Positions 1-11,300 of a stretch of DNA of 64,000 nt are shown piece by piece. The notes below the pieces were generated by a model, which saw only the letters and a list, made by a program, of their open reading frames with translations, was not told the DNA's origin and did not search any database. The number at the start of each line of letters is the position of its first letter. Within the stretch, counting starts at the first letter, position 1. The translations under genes were made by a program, and so were the position numbers. The stretch is taken from positions 124,001 to 188,000 of the forward strand of contig NZ_JAKQXY010000002.1 in assembly GCF_023509825.1 (NCBI RefSeq), in the 5' to 3' direction. The DNA comes from Spiroplasma attinicola (GTDB lineage: Bacteria; Bacillota_I; Bacilli_A; Mycoplasmatales; VBWQ01).

Positions 1-1356
1 TTAGATGCTTTTCTTTATTATTATATTGATGCTTTAAATGATGGCATTAAAACTCATAGTGAAACATTAAAAATTTTGGCCGAAAATAACTTTAATATTA
101 ATAAAGAATGAAAATTATGTCAGAGTATTAATCAAGTTTGAACTTATATTACTAAATATCAAAAAATTCGTAATAATTTATCTTATGAAATTGATGGAAT
201 TGTGATTAAAGTTAATGATTTAACAACTTATGAAGTTTTAGGTAATACTAATAAAGCACCAAGATGAGCGATTGCTTATAAATTTCCTGCAGCAACAACA
301 GTGACAAAATTATTAGAAATCTTTCCAACTGTTGGTCGTACAGGTCGGATTACTTATAATGCTCGTTTAGAACCGGTTGGATTATCAGGTAGCACAATTA
401 CTTATGCAACACTTCATAATGGTGATTATATTATTGAACGTGATTTACGAGTTGGTGATACGGTTGAAATTAAAAAGGCCGGCGATATTATTCCAGAAGT
501 CATTAAAACAATTATTAAAGATCGTAAGAAAAATAGTCACCAATTTAAAAAAGCAACTAATTGTCCAAAGTGTCATGGTATTTTAGAACAAGTTGATGAT
601 GAAGTTGATCAATATTGTGTTAATACTAATTGTCCGGCACGAATTTTAAAGTCATTAATTCATTTTTGTTCACGAAATGCCATGGATATTACTGGTTTAA
701 AGGATAAAAATTTAGCACGATTTGTTGAGTTAGGATGAATTCATAATGTTGCTGATATTTATCAATTGGTTAATTATCGTCAAGAAATTATTAATTTAGA
801 AAAATTTGGTGAAAAATCATTTCATAACTTAAGTACAATGATTCTGAAATCAAAAGATAATTCTTTGGAACGATTATTATTTGCTTTAGGAATTAGACAT
901 GTTGGTGAAAAGACTGCTGAAGTCTTAGCGAAAAATTTTAAAACCTTAGATAATTTAATGAAAACAAAATATCAAGTTTTAGCAGAGATTAATGATGTTG
1001 GTCCAGTAATTGCAACAAGCATTGTTGATTATTTTGCTAATCAAAATAATAAAAAATTAATTACTAAGTTAAAAACAGCAAAACTTAATTTTACTTATAC
1101 AACTAAAACAAGTCGAGAAAAACAAATTTTTGCTAATATGACTTTTGTTATTACGGGTGCTTTATCAAGATCACGAGATTATTTTGCTAATTTATTAAAA
1201 AATTATGGTGCTAATGTTACAAATACTATTAGTAAAAATACGACTTATTTATTAGTTGGCGATGAACCTGGCTCAAAACTTGATAAAGCTAAGATGTTAG
1301 ATGTTAAAATTATTAATGAAGAAGAATTAATGGTATTAATTAAAAATGGTAATTAG
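1..1356 (+). CDS. ligA: NAD-dependent DNA ligase LigA (5' end missing)
   Basis: Seals nicks in duplex DNA using NAD+ during replication and repair. The window holds the last 451 residues; about 215 N-terminal residues, including the catalytic KxDG lysine, lie upstream. Visible in order (window residue numbers): nucleotidyltransferase motifs [10 protein letters not shown] (63-72) and WAIAYKFPA (89-97), the OB fold, a Cys4 zinc finger (C188, C191, C206, C211), helix-hairpin-helix repeats, and a C-terminal BRCT domain from about residue 375 ([11 protein letters not shown]). Trp89 and others are coded by TGA. The frame is open from base 1 to a TAG stop. The gatCAB genes follow after a 66-base gap containing an AAAGG-type ribosome site, so co-transcription is possible. 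Confidence 0.97.
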
Positions 1357-1422
1357 TTTCTTTCTTTCATTTATTCTAATGATAGAATTAAAACAAAATT
1401 AAAGATGAAAGGAATTTAAGTT

Positions 1423-1737
1423 ATGGTCAAATTAAAAACTAAAATTACTAAAATTGATTTACAACAATTTTCTGAAGATTTATTTTTTCAATTGGATAAA
1501 AAACAAACAAAAGCCTTATTATTAGAATTTGCAGTAATTACAAAACAAATGGCATTAGTACAAAAGATTAATACTAATAATATTTTGCCATTAGATTTTC
1601 CTTTTGATATTACTAGTCAATATTTACGAGAAGATATTATTACGGATTCCTTAGATAAGAAATTAGTTTTAGATAATGCTCCAAAAGTGAAAGGCGATTA
1701 TATTGTGATAAATCGAGTGATTAATGATGAAAATTAA
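1423..1737 (+). CDS. gatC: Asp/Glu-tRNA amidotransferase subunit GatC
   Basis: Small subunit of the GatCAB complex, which converts misacylated Glu-tRNA(Gln) (and Asp-tRNA(Asn) where present) to the amidated form in the cytoplasm. The 104-residue product has the usual GatC size, with an N-terminal helical stretch and a C-terminal PFD...R.D sequence before 'NAPKVKGDYIVINRVI', typical of the family. The start is preceded by AAAGGAATTTAAG. The stop overlaps the start of gatA by 14 bases, so translation of the two is probably coupled. Identification rests on short motifs plus the gatA and gatB neighbours. Confidence 0.92.
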   Translation: MVKLKTKITKIDLQQFSEDLFFQLDKKQTKALLLEFAVITKQMALVQKINTNNILPLDFPFDITSQYLREDIITDSLDKKLVLDNAPKVKGDYIVINRVINDEN

Positions 1738-3202
1738 TTATCAACAGTTTTCAATTGAGCAATTGCATCAATTATTAGTTAAAGGCGATATTACTCCAGA
1801 AACTTTAATTGATTCAGCACTAAAAAGATTAAAAAAGTTTAGTAATTTGAATGCTGTTGTTACTTCTCTTCATAAAGATGCTGAAAAAAAAGCAAAAAAA
1901 TTAGCAAATTGAACTGTTGAACAAGATAATCTTTTGTTTGCAATTCCATTTGTTTTAAAAGATAATATTGCAACAATTGGTCAAAAAACTACTGCTTCAT
2001 CAAATATTTTGGCTAATTTTGTTCCTAGTTATGATAGTACTGTTAATAGCTTATTAAAAAATCGTCAAGCAATTAATCTTGCTAAAACTACTTTAGATGA
2101 GTTAGGAATGGGTGGTGATGGTCTTTATGCTAATACAGGATATGTTTATAATCCATGAAATAGAGAACATATTACTGGAGGTAGTTCTAGTGGTTCGGCT
2201 GCTTTAGTTGCTGCTGGTGTTGTCCCTTTTGCGATTGGGACTGATACTGGTGATTCAATTCGTAAACCTGCTGCTTTTTGCGGTATTGTTGGTTATAAAC
2301 CAACTTATGGTTTAATTTCTCGCAATGGAGTTTTTCCTTATGCTCCTAGTTTAGATACAGTTGGAATTTTTACTAATCATGTTGCTGATGTTGCAATTGT
2401 TTTAGATACTTTAGTAAAGCAAGATTTAAATGATTTTACTAGTGTTGCTAGTAACGAAACTAATTACTTTAAGAATTTAACTAATGATGTTAGTGGTTTA
2501 AAAGTTGCTGTTTTAAATTATGATTCTTATCATTGAGATAAATCAGTTAAAGCATCATTTGATCATTTAATGAAAACGCTATCTGGCTACCAAGTAAAAG
2601 TAGATTATCTTGATTTTGATCAAGAGTTATTAAAAGCATTATTACCAGTATATATGATTATTTCTTTCGCTGAAGCAACTAGTTGTCATGCTAATTTAGA
2701 TGGCATTAATTTTGGTGTTCGTAAACCAGGAAAAAATTATCGTGAAACAATGATTAAAACAAGAACTGCTGGCTTTGGTAATGTTGTGAAGCGACGTTAT
2801 GTAATTGGTAGTTATGCTTTATCAGAAGGGCATCAAAAAGAATTATTTGTTAAAGCAAAGAAAATTAGAAGATTAATTGTTCAAGAATTAGCAAAAATCT
2901 TTGCTGAGTATGATGCATTTATTGTTATGCCTTCTAGTAATCCAGCACCGGAAATTAAAACAATTTTAAAAAAGACAAAAACCTTACCAAAAAAACATGA
3001 TTATTTAGAAGATTTATTATTATTAGCTAATTTTAATGGTTCTGCTTCAATTACTATTCCTTTAACAATCGTTGATGGGTTACCAATTGGCATTAATATT
3101 AATTCAGCACCATTTAAAGATCAAACTGTTCTTAATCTTGCAAAATTTTTAAGTGATAAAATCAATTTTAAAAATAAATTATTAGGAGAAAAAGATGAGT
3201 AA
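1724..3202 (+). CDS. gatA: Asp/Glu-tRNA amidotransferase subunit GatA
   Basis: Glutaminase subunit of GatCAB; an amidase-signature enzyme that releases ammonia from glutamine and feeds it to GatB. The product is 492 residues, normal for GatA. The Ser-cisSer-Lys triad can be placed at Lys79 (VLKDNI), Ser154 (TGGSSSGSAA) and Ser178 (TDTGDSIRKPA). The second glycine in the usual TGGSIR sequence is Asp177 here, a small departure from the consensus. Several Trp codons are TGA. It overlaps gatC by 14 bases and gatB by 8, so the three subunits are likely made from one message. Confidence 0.97.
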
Positions 3203-4637
3203 TTATCAAGTTACAATTGGTGTTGAAGTTCATATTGAATTAAAAACTAAAACTAAATGCTTTTCTGGTGCTGCTAATACTTTTGCTGCAACACCAAATA
3301 GTCAAACTAGTGCGATTGATTGTGGTTATCCTGGAACAATGCCAGTTTTAAATCAAGCAGTAGTAGTTGCTGCTGTTAAATTGGCTCATGCTTTAAAAAT
3401 GGAAATTGATTCGTTGTTACGATTTGATCGTAAGAATTATTTTTATTCTGATTTACCAAAAGGTTATCAAATTACTCAGTATTACCATCCTTTTGGTCGT
3501 GATGGTCAATTAAAGATTGTTATTAATGATCAACCATTTTTAGTTGAATTTGAACGCGTTCATATTGAAGAAGACACAGCAAAACAAATTCATGAAGGTG
3601 ATGCTACTTTTTTAGATTATAATCGGGCTGGAATTCCTTTGTTAGAATTAGTAACAAAACCAATTTTTACTAGTTCTGAACAAGTAGTTGCTTATATTAA
3701 AGCTTTAAGAAAACTTTTAGTTGCCTTAGATATTAGTGATGCTGATATGAGTCAAGGTTCATTGCGATGTGATTTAAATATTTCTTTAAAGCAACCAGAT
3801 GCAAAAGTATTAGGAACAAAAATTGAAGTTAAAAATCTTAATTCTTTACATAATATTACTTTAGCTGTTGATGATGAAATTACTCGCCAAACAAAGTTGT
3901 TAGATGCTAAAACAAAAATAGTTTCACAAACAAGAAGATTTGATGAAAAAACAAAACAAACAGTTTTAATGCGAGAAAAAACATCAATTGTTGATTATAA
4001 ATACTTTCGTGAGCCTAATATTTTACCAATTCAATTAGATCAAAGATGAATTAATCAAATTATTGCTGATATGCCATTTTTGCCAGAGCAAATTGTTAAT
4101 TATTTAAAGACACAATATCATTTGTCTGATGCAGAAATTAATATTTTGTTAGATCGTGAAGATTTACGCTTAATGTTTGAATTGATTGTTAAAGATAATA
4201 ACATGACAAAAGCAACAATTAACTTTCTTTTAGGGCCAGTTTTAAAATATCTTAGTCAAAATAATATTAATAATATTAATGATACAAGAATTAATTATCG
4301 ACATTTATCAGAGTTGATTAAGTTAATTAGTCAAGAAAAAGTTAATAATAAACAAAGTCAAAAAATTTTAGCAACAATTTTTACTTCAAATGAAAATAGT
4401 CCTCAACAATTATTAGCAATTTGAGATGTAAAAGTTATTAGTAATGAAACAGAAATTAAACCAATAATTGAACAGTTATTTCAGGAACATCCACTTCGTG
4501 TTGAAGAATATTTTAATAATCCTGTTAGAGCTAATAAGTTTTTTATGGGTCAAATTATGAAGATTACTAAAGGTCAAGTTAATCCTAAACTTGCTCAAGC
4601 ATTAATTGATAAAGTTATTGTTGGTTATAAAAAATAA
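3195..4637 (+). CDS. gatB: Asp/Glu-tRNA amidotransferase subunit GatB
   Basis: tRNA-binding and kinase subunit of GatCAB: phosphorylates the Glu moiety of misacylated tRNA and transfers ammonia to it. The 480-residue product starts with the characteristic YQVTIGVEVHIELKT, then RFDRKNYFYSDLPKGYQITQ and the D/E-rich metal-binding cradle (HIEEDTAK near residue 120). It ends in a helical YqeY-like tail domain (GQVNPKLAQALIDKVI). The ATG sits 8 bases inside the gatA end, with AGGAG ahead of it in the gatA coding region. It is the last gene of the operon, closed by a strong hairpin. Internal TGA codons are Trp. Confidence 0.97.
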
Positions 4638-4638
4638 A

Positions 4639-4675
4639 AAATAGTGGAATATGCTTTTCATATTCCACTATTTTT
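4639..4675 (+). terminator. Intrinsic terminator after gatB
   Basis: A perfect 15-base stem (AAATAGTGGAATATG / CATATTCCACTATTT) with a 5-base loop, followed by T residues, begins right after the gatB stop. The T/A symmetry means it could also act on minus-strand transcripts. Confidence 0.9.
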
Positions 4676-4699
4676 ATGGTAAATTTTAGTCTCACCATT

Positions 4700-5250
4700 A
4701 TTTTGTAGTTAATTTAATTGAGAAATTATTTATTTGCTTTCTATTACAGTAATAGAAATTTCTAGTAAGTCTTAAAGCACTTCAGTTTCTACTATTCATA
4801 TCAAATCTTGATGGTGTTCAGAAAGTTCTTACTCTATTTAATTGTTCTTGAGTAAGATATTCTATTGCAGCAATATTGCTTTCAAAAGAACCATCGGAAT
4901 TTAGATATAATGTTTTAATTTCTTTTATAAAAATTCCAATTAAATATTTTTGTTTAGTATTTAGTGGAATTTTAAAGTCATATAATCGTAATATTCCTAA
5001 AACATAAAATGTTTTTGCTAGGTTTGTTTATTAACAATATATTTAATAGTTATTGTAATAGTTCCACTGTATTTGCTGTTTGATTTTGCATTAAATTAAT
5101 GAACCAAAAACTGCATAATTTGATGATATAAATGTTCCAGCTTCAACATTATTTGCTAGATCGGATATTTTGTCAAATTTTCTTGGGTAAATAAATTAAA
5201 TGCTTTTTCTTGAGTATCAACTGTTTGTGGAATATCTTTTTTAAGATTTA
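4700..5250 (-). pseudogene. Decayed member of the repeat-protein family
   Basis: Translating the minus strand in shifting frames recovers pieces of the local repeat-protein family. These are a type 1 unit (DIPQTVDTQEKAFNLF, then NNVEAGTF and SKYTGTITITI-like pieces), then a version of the C-terminal domain seen in the 513-aa and 283-aa neighbours (DFKIPLNTKQ..L and EYLTQEQLNRVRTFWTP). Stops and frame changes separate the pieces, and the membrane anchor is gone. It sits just downstream of its own copy of the family's leader hairpin. I see no way to read it as an intact gene. Boundaries are approximate. Confidence 0.75.
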
Positions 5251-5283
5251 AACAATTAGAATTTTATTAACTAAATTTTCATT

Positions 5284-5310
5284 AAAAAAGTTCAAATTAA
5301 GAACTTTTAA
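5284..5310 (-). promoter_or_regulatory. Leader hairpin copy ahead of the pseudogene
   Basis: On the minus strand, AAAAGTTCTTAATTTGAACTTTTTT forms a short stem-loop followed by T residues. The same element precedes the 513-aa gene (7051-7077) and, on the other strand, the propeller gene (48294-48320). Here the promoter and gene it once served are eroded. Confidence 0.6.
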
Positions 5311-5380
5311 CTAATTATTAAACTTGTTCAATTATTATTTTAACACTCTTTTAGGAAAATAATTTTCTTTATTCATTTAT

Positions 5381-5425
5381 AAAAAAAACAGTGACATATG
5401 AATTTTTCATATACCACTGCTTTTA
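5381..5425 (-). terminator. Intrinsic terminator of the 513-aa repeat gene
   Basis: Minus-strand stem AAAGCAGTGGTATATG / CATATGTCACTGTTTT with a short AAAAATT loop and a run of T. It lies 20 bases past the stop of the gene at 5445-6986. Confidence 0.85.
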
Positions 5426-5444
5426 CAATAAAATTAATTTTTTA

Positions 5445-6986
5445 CTATATCATTGTAATAGTTGCATCTAAGTTTCAAGCAATTAAAACAGAATTACTAT
5501 GATGATATCCATCTTTATCGACAGGACCTTGACTAGGTGTTTTAATTGTCCCATCTTTATAAGTTACAGTGAAACCAAGTCATAAATAACTTATACCAAG
5601 ATTCGCTTGATCTGTATGTTTAGGTGGAATTCACACAAAATCTTTAGTGTCTAATTGTTCTTGAGTAGGTTCATACCTTGGTGTAGTAACATCAATACTT
5701 TCAATATCATCGGCATAAACATAATAATCACTCAATTTAGCTCTAAAGTCTTCAGTTAATAATTTCATTAATTCAGATTGTTTAGTTCCTGTTGGAATTT
5801 GAAAGTTAAGCATCTTATTATCTGATAAATAAGTTATCATTTCAATTATAGTTTCTTCATCTAAAAGGTATTTAAGTGTAATATTAATTGATCCAGTATA
5901 TTTACTATTGATTCCTTCTTTAACAGTAATTGTTAATGTTCCATTTTGTCCGATTTTAATACCATTAAAATTAGATAATTGAATTTGCTCACGAGTTAAG
6001 TTTTCATCAAAAATATTTTTATTTTTATCTAAAAATATTTGAAAGAACTGTTCATCTGTTGTATCTTCTGTTCCTGGAATTGTTGTGTTAAGTTCAAGAG
6101 TATTTAAATCTATTAATTCTACTTTAGTAATAGTTATAATTAAACTTCCAATAAAGCCAGTATTTGCTTTAGCATTAATTGTTAATGAACCATTAGCTAT
6201 GTAAGTTGCTGCTTTATATGAACTATATTCAACGAAATCACTTAAGTTTAAAAAACTACTGTTTGCATTTAAGAAGGCATTAAATGCGTCTTCTTTTGTC
6301 ATGTTTTCTTTACCTTGAATTATTGTGTTAGATATAAGCATATTTAAGTTTGTTTTCTTTTTTTCAGGAATAGTTATCATAATATTTCCTGTATATTTAC
6401 CATCTGTTTTTCCTTGAATTTCTAATGATCCAAGTTTGTTATAATCTGATGCTACATAATTCATAACTTCAATATTTTCTTTTAAATCAGTAATATTTGC
6501 ATTAGACTTAATGAATAAATCAAAAGCTGCTTGTTGACTTACAACTGGAATTGTTAATATTGTATTAAGTTTAAGAGTACTTAAATTTATTTGTTCTAAT
6601 TTAGTAATAGTTACTGTAATAGTTCCAATATATTTTTTACTATTTGTTTTAGCATTAATTGTTAATGAACCATTAGCTGTATAATCTGGTTTTACAAATG
6701 AATTAGTTTCAATTTCAACATTGTTTTTTAATTCATTAAAACTTTCATTTTTATTTAAGAAGATATTAAATGCGTCTTCTTCTGACATATTTTCTTTACC
6801 TGAAATTGTTTTTTCAAGATTAAGAGTATTTAAATCTATTTTAGCTACTTCAGAATGATTTATAGTTCCATAGTAAATTCCTAGTCCTGTACCGGCACCA
6901 ATTAACATAATTGCTAATGCAGCAGCATAAAGTTTTCAGTTTTTATATAGTTTTTTGTTTTCTTTTTTTCTAATATTTTTTTTCAT
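5445..6986 (-). CDS. Repeat protein B: anchored, type 1 repeats plus shared C-terminal domain (513 aa)
   Basis: Unknown function. The N terminus (MKKNIRKKENKKLYKNWKL) is Lys-rich, followed by a glycine-rich membrane helix (AIMLIGAGTGLGIYYG, about residues 25-40). There is no lipobox cysteine, so it is probably a signal anchor with the rest outside (inference). Then come five type 1 units of about 75 residues, each with the pattern (T)I.G.E.M..EDAF..FL..N...L...V......Y...GSLTINAK...YTG.ITIT. The C-terminal ~120 residues (from about DEETIIEMITYLSDN to ATITMI) are almost identical to the end of the 283-aa neighbour. The start follows an AAAGGTATG ribosome site. TGA codes the Trp of KNWK and the Trp after KDFV. 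Confidence 0.88.
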
Positions 6987-7050
6987 AATTTAATACATAC
7001 CTTTATTGGGTTAATAATTTTTTAAATCTTATTAAATAAATTTTTTCATT

Positions 7051-7137
7051 AAAAAAAGTTCAAATTAAGAACTTTTAATCAATTATTAAATTTATTAATT
7101 TATAATATAATTATAGCAAAAAATCTTAATATTTCAA
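7051..7137 (-). promoter_or_regulatory. Promoter and terminator-like leader hairpin of repeat protein B
   Basis: Minus-strand -35 TTGAAA (7132-7137), 16-base spacer, -10 TATAAT (7110-7115). About 35 bases after the -10 the transcript meets AAAAGTTCTTAATTTGAACTTTTTTT (7051-7077), a stem-loop with a T run, still 65 bases ahead of the ATG at 6986. The same promoter, spacing and hairpin are found upstream of the gene at 48395. The position is what a transcription attenuator would occupy; that role is an inference. Confidence 0.7.
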
Positions 7138-7202
7138 TATTTTTTTTAAGAAAATTGGATTTTTTTCTGTTTTTAAAAATTTAAATTATTAGTTGTAAAG
7201 AT

Positions 7203-7238
7203 AAAAAAAGCAGTGATAGATTTTAAAAATCACTGCTT
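7203..7238 (-). terminator. Intrinsic terminator of the 283-aa repeat gene
   Basis: Minus-strand stem AAGCAGTGAT / ATCACTGCTT followed by seven T residues, 17 bases past the stop at 7255. Confidence 0.85.
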
Positions 7239-7254
7239 GTATAATGAAAGAATG

Positions 7255-8106
7255 TTATACCATTGTAATAGTTGCATTTAAGTTTCAAGCAATTAAAACA
7301 GAATTACTATGATGATATCCATCTTCATCGAGAGGACCTTCACTAGGTGTTTTAATTGTGCCATCTTTATAAGTTACAGTGAAACCAAGTCATAAATAAC
7401 TTATACCAAGATTTGCTTGATCTGTATGTTTAGGTGGAATTCACACAAAATCTTTAGTGTCTAATTGTTCTTGCGTAGGTTGATATCTTGGTGTACTAAC
7501 ATCAATACTTTCAATATCATCGGCATAAACATAATAATCACTCATTTTAGTTCTAAAGTCTTCAGTTAATATTTTCATTAATTCAGATTGTTTAGTTCCT
7601 GTTGGAATTTGAAAATTAAGCTGATTATTATCTGATAAAAAAGTCATTATATCAATTATAGTTTCATCATCTAAACGATATTTAAGTGTAATATCAACTG
7701 AACCAGTGAATTTATCGTTAGTTCCTTCTTTAATAGTAATTGTTAAGGTTCCATTTTGTCCAACTTTAACTGCTTCAAAATTAGTTAATTCAACTTGATT
7801 AAGAGTCAGATTGTCACCAAAAATATTTTTATTTTCATATAAAAATGTTTGAAAAAATTGTTCATCTGATGAATCTTCTGTTCCTGAAATTGTTGTATTA
7901 AGTTCAAGATTGTTTAGATTTACTGGTGTTGTTGCTGCAGAATGTTGGGCATATAGTCCATAGTAAATTCCTAAGCCTGTACCAGTTCCAATTACGATAA
8001 TTCCTAAGGCACTAGTGTAAAGTTTTCAATTTTTATATAGTTTTTTCTTTTCTTTTTTTTGTTTTGCTCCTAAAAGAAGTTCGCTTTTTATTAAATTTTC
8101 AGCCAT
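7255..8106 (-). CDS. Repeat protein C: anchored, one type 1 repeat plus shared C-terminal domain (283 aa)
   Basis: Unknown function. N terminus MAENLIKSELLLGAKQ, Lys-rich stretch, KKLYKNWKLY and a glycine-rich helix (IVIGTGTGLGIYYG), without a lipobox. It has one type 1 unit (LNTTISGTEDSSDEQFFQTF onward) followed by the same C-terminal domain as the 513-aa neighbour. The two C-terminal domains differ at only a handful of residues and the DNA at 5445-5830 and 7255-7640 is nearly identical, so one block was copied from the other recently. The start has AAGGAGAAAAAA ahead of it. Its promoter contains a C-rich spacer (8201-8227). Confidence 0.88.
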
Positions 8107-8200
8107 TTTTTTCTCCTTATAAGTGTTGTATTAAAAATAATATAACATAAATATCAACCTTTTTAATATTTTATAAAAAATAATTTTGATTACTTAAATT

Positions 8201-8227
8201 ATTTTATCATGGGGAAAGGGCAAGCAA
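8201..8227 (-). promoter_or_regulatory. Candidate promoter with C-rich spacer, gene C
   Basis: Minus strand: -35-like TTGCTT (8222-8227), a 15-base spacer containing CCCTTTCCCC, then TGA and -10-like TAAAAT (8201-8206). The flanks (TTGCTT and TGATAAAAT) match those of the promoter at 51326-51354, where the spacer is 17 bases with an unbroken C11 tract. The transcript leader to the ATG would be about 90 bases. Confidence 0.55.
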
Positions 8228-8252
8228 TAATTTTTTATTTTTCTACTTTTTA

Positions 8253-8286
8253 ACAAAAAAATTCAGTTTATTAAAACTGAATTTCT
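8253..8286 (-). terminator. Intrinsic terminator of the giant repeat gene
   Basis: Minus-strand AAATTCAGTTTTAATAAACTGAATTTTTTTG: 9-base stem, short loop and T run, about 25 bases past the stop at 8312. Confidence 0.85.
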
Positions 8287-8311
8287 TTCTTTAAGTTACA
8301 TTGATAACAAT

Positions 8312-11300
8312 CTAAGCAGTAACTTTAATTTTTAAGTTAGTTGTTTGTTTTTTCATTGTGTCATAATTGTAAGTAATTTTAGCTTGAACAACTGCAACTT
8401 TATCAAATTTCTTTCATTCACCATTGACAGTAATTGAAATTAATTCAAATAAGTCAACTGAAAACATATCTTTTATACTATCAGATAATGCTTCTCTAAT
8501 AAATTGTGGGCTAATTCAAGGTTTAATATTGTCAGTTGTTGCTCCAACTTTAACTGATATTTGATAAGTTTTACTATTAATTGCATTAGTAATTTTTTCA
8601 TCTTCAATGTTTGGTAGAACTTTAATTGCTAAATTAGTTGTTTGATTCTTATATTTTTCATAATTATAGTTAATTTTTGCATTAGTTGTTTCAACTTCAT
8701 TGAAGATTTTTTCGGTAAAATCATTAATTGTAATTGACATTAAACTAAAGAAGTTAGCTTTAAAAACTTTTTTAAATTCTTCTGGTAATTGTGCTTGAAT
8801 AAAGTCACCAGTAATTAATGGTTTTAGGTCAGAAATCTTTGAAGGAACTCTAGTTTCAATTTGATAACTTGTTTCATTAATTTTATTAGCAACTTGTTCT
8901 TCATTAATGCTAGTAGTAATTGTTAAGTTAATTGTTTGATTTAGCATTGCAGCATAATCATAGTTGATTTTACCAGTGTAAGTTCCAGGTTTACTGAAAT
9001 TACCATTAGCAGTAATTGTGTTTAACTTAAATAAATTAATATTAAAAGTTTCTTTAAGATCAACTGGTAGTTTTTCTTTAATAAATTCTTCATTAATTAA
9101 TGGTTTCAAATCATTAGTTGTTGAACCAACTTGATTTGCAATTGTATAATTTGCACCATTAATTGCCCCAGTAATTTTTTCATCGACAAGATTAGGAGTA
9201 GTTTTAATTGTTAAATCAGCTTTTTGACTTTTAATTAAACCATAATCATAGTAGATTTTAGCATCAAAAGTTCCTGTTTTATCAAAATGATAACTTAAAT
9301 CATTGCCTACTGCGATTGATATTACTTTAAATAAACTAATATTAAATGAATCTTTAGTTTCACCTGAAAGTTTTTCTTTAATAAATTGTTCAGTAATTAA
9401 TGGTTTAATACTATTAGTTGTTGACCCTGTTTGATTTGCAATTGAATAAGTTGCAGCATTAATAGCATCAGCAATTTCTTTATGACTAATTCCTGTTAGT
9501 TCAATTTTTAAAGTTGTTTCTTGGTTAGCAATTAAATCGTAATTATAATTAATTTTTGCATTAACTTCACCACGCTTAATTAAATCAGTATCTTGTAACT
9601 CAATGCCTTTAATAGTAACTTTATTAAATTTATATAGTTTACTGTCTAAAGCATAACGATAAGCGTTACCATTAAGATTTGTTTTAATAAATTCACCAGT
9701 AGTTAAAACAGTAATACTTTTTGCTTCACTATTAACTTTAGTTGTTATTTTGTAAATTGTATTATTAATTGCTTCAACAATTTGTTGACTAGTTGCAGTA
9801 ACTTTAATTGTTAATTTAGTTTTTTGATTTGGCATTGAATCATAATCATAATTAATTTTAGCTTGATATGAATCAGCAATTTCAAATTGGTTTATTTTTC
9901 AATCATGGTTAGTACAATCAACAATTTTGACAAATTTAAATGATTTATTTTTAAAATGTTTTGCAAATTCGCCAGTTAATTGCTTTTTAATAAAATCACC
10001 TGTCATTAAATTATTAAGATCTTGGATACTACTGTTAATTGGCAGACTTTTTTCATAAATGATTTTATTAATTTGAGTAATCATTTGTTCATCGCTAACT
10101 GAAAGATCAATTGTTAAAATTGTTTCTTGATTACTAATTGAACCATAGTTGTAATTAATTTTTGCATTAAGTGTCTTAACTGTTAATAAATCACTATCTT
10201 TTAAATTGTGACCAGCAACAGTAATTCTTTTAAATTTAAATGATCTCAAATTAAAGTTTCTAGCAATTTCACCAGTTAAGTTATTACTAATAAAAGCACC
10301 ATTAATTAATTCATTAATACTTTTTGCACTATGATTAATTGTTGTTTTTAGTTCGTATTTTGTTAATTTAATGGCATCGACAATTTGTTGATCGCTAGCA
10401 ACAACATCAATGATTAAATTCATTGTTTGATTTTTGATTGCTCCATAATTGTAGTTAATCTTAGCCGCAACTGTTCGTGCAGTTGCTAAATCATTATTCG
10501 TTAAATCAACTTCATTAACGGTAATTTTATTAAATTTAAATAATTTAATATCAAAAGCTTTTTTAATTTCAGATGGGAATTTTTCTAAAATGAATTCGTT
10601 AGTAACTAATTCCATAATGTTACTAATTTTGCTATTAATTGTAATTGTAATTTGATATTTAATTTTACTAATTGCTTCAACAGTTTCTTTTTGACTAACT
10701 CCTGTTAATTTAATTGCTAAATTAGTTTCTTGATTTTTAATTCTAGCATAGTCATAACTAATTTTAGCTCTAACTGTTCCAGGGTTAATTAAATCACTAT
10801 CTTTTAAATCAGTACCATTATTAATAATTTTATGGAAAGTAAAAGCACTCATATCAAATGGTTTGGCAATATCATGACTTAGTTCATTTTTAATAAAATT
10901 ACCGGTAATTAAAGCACTAATATTTTTAGCATGACTATCAACTGGTGTAATTATTTCATATCTTGTATCATTAATTGCAGCAACAGTTTGCTTTTGACTA
11001 ACTCCTGTTAATTTAATTGTTAAATTTGCTTTTTGGTTTTTGATTTTTGCATAATCATAATTAATTATTCCAGTAATTGTTTTTGGAGTTGTTAAATCAT
11101 GATCTTGTAAATCATTTTCATCAATTGTAATTTTATGAAAAGCAAAAGAACTAATATTAAATGCTTTGGCAATTTCACCAGTTAAGTTACTTTTAATAAA
11201 GTTGCCAGTAATTAAAGCATTAATATTTTTAGTAGTACTATCAACTTTAGTTATTAATTGATAATCAACTTTTTTAATGGCAGTTGCAATTTGTTCTTCA

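Noticed and set aside
5445-6986. Calling the repeat proteins lipoproteins
   Set aside because: None has a cysteine at the end of the N-terminal helix, so no lipobox can be supported.
9836-9898. Apparent gap splitting the giant repeat gene into two genes
   Set aside because: The only break is a TGA, which is Trp here; frame and repeat pattern run straight through.
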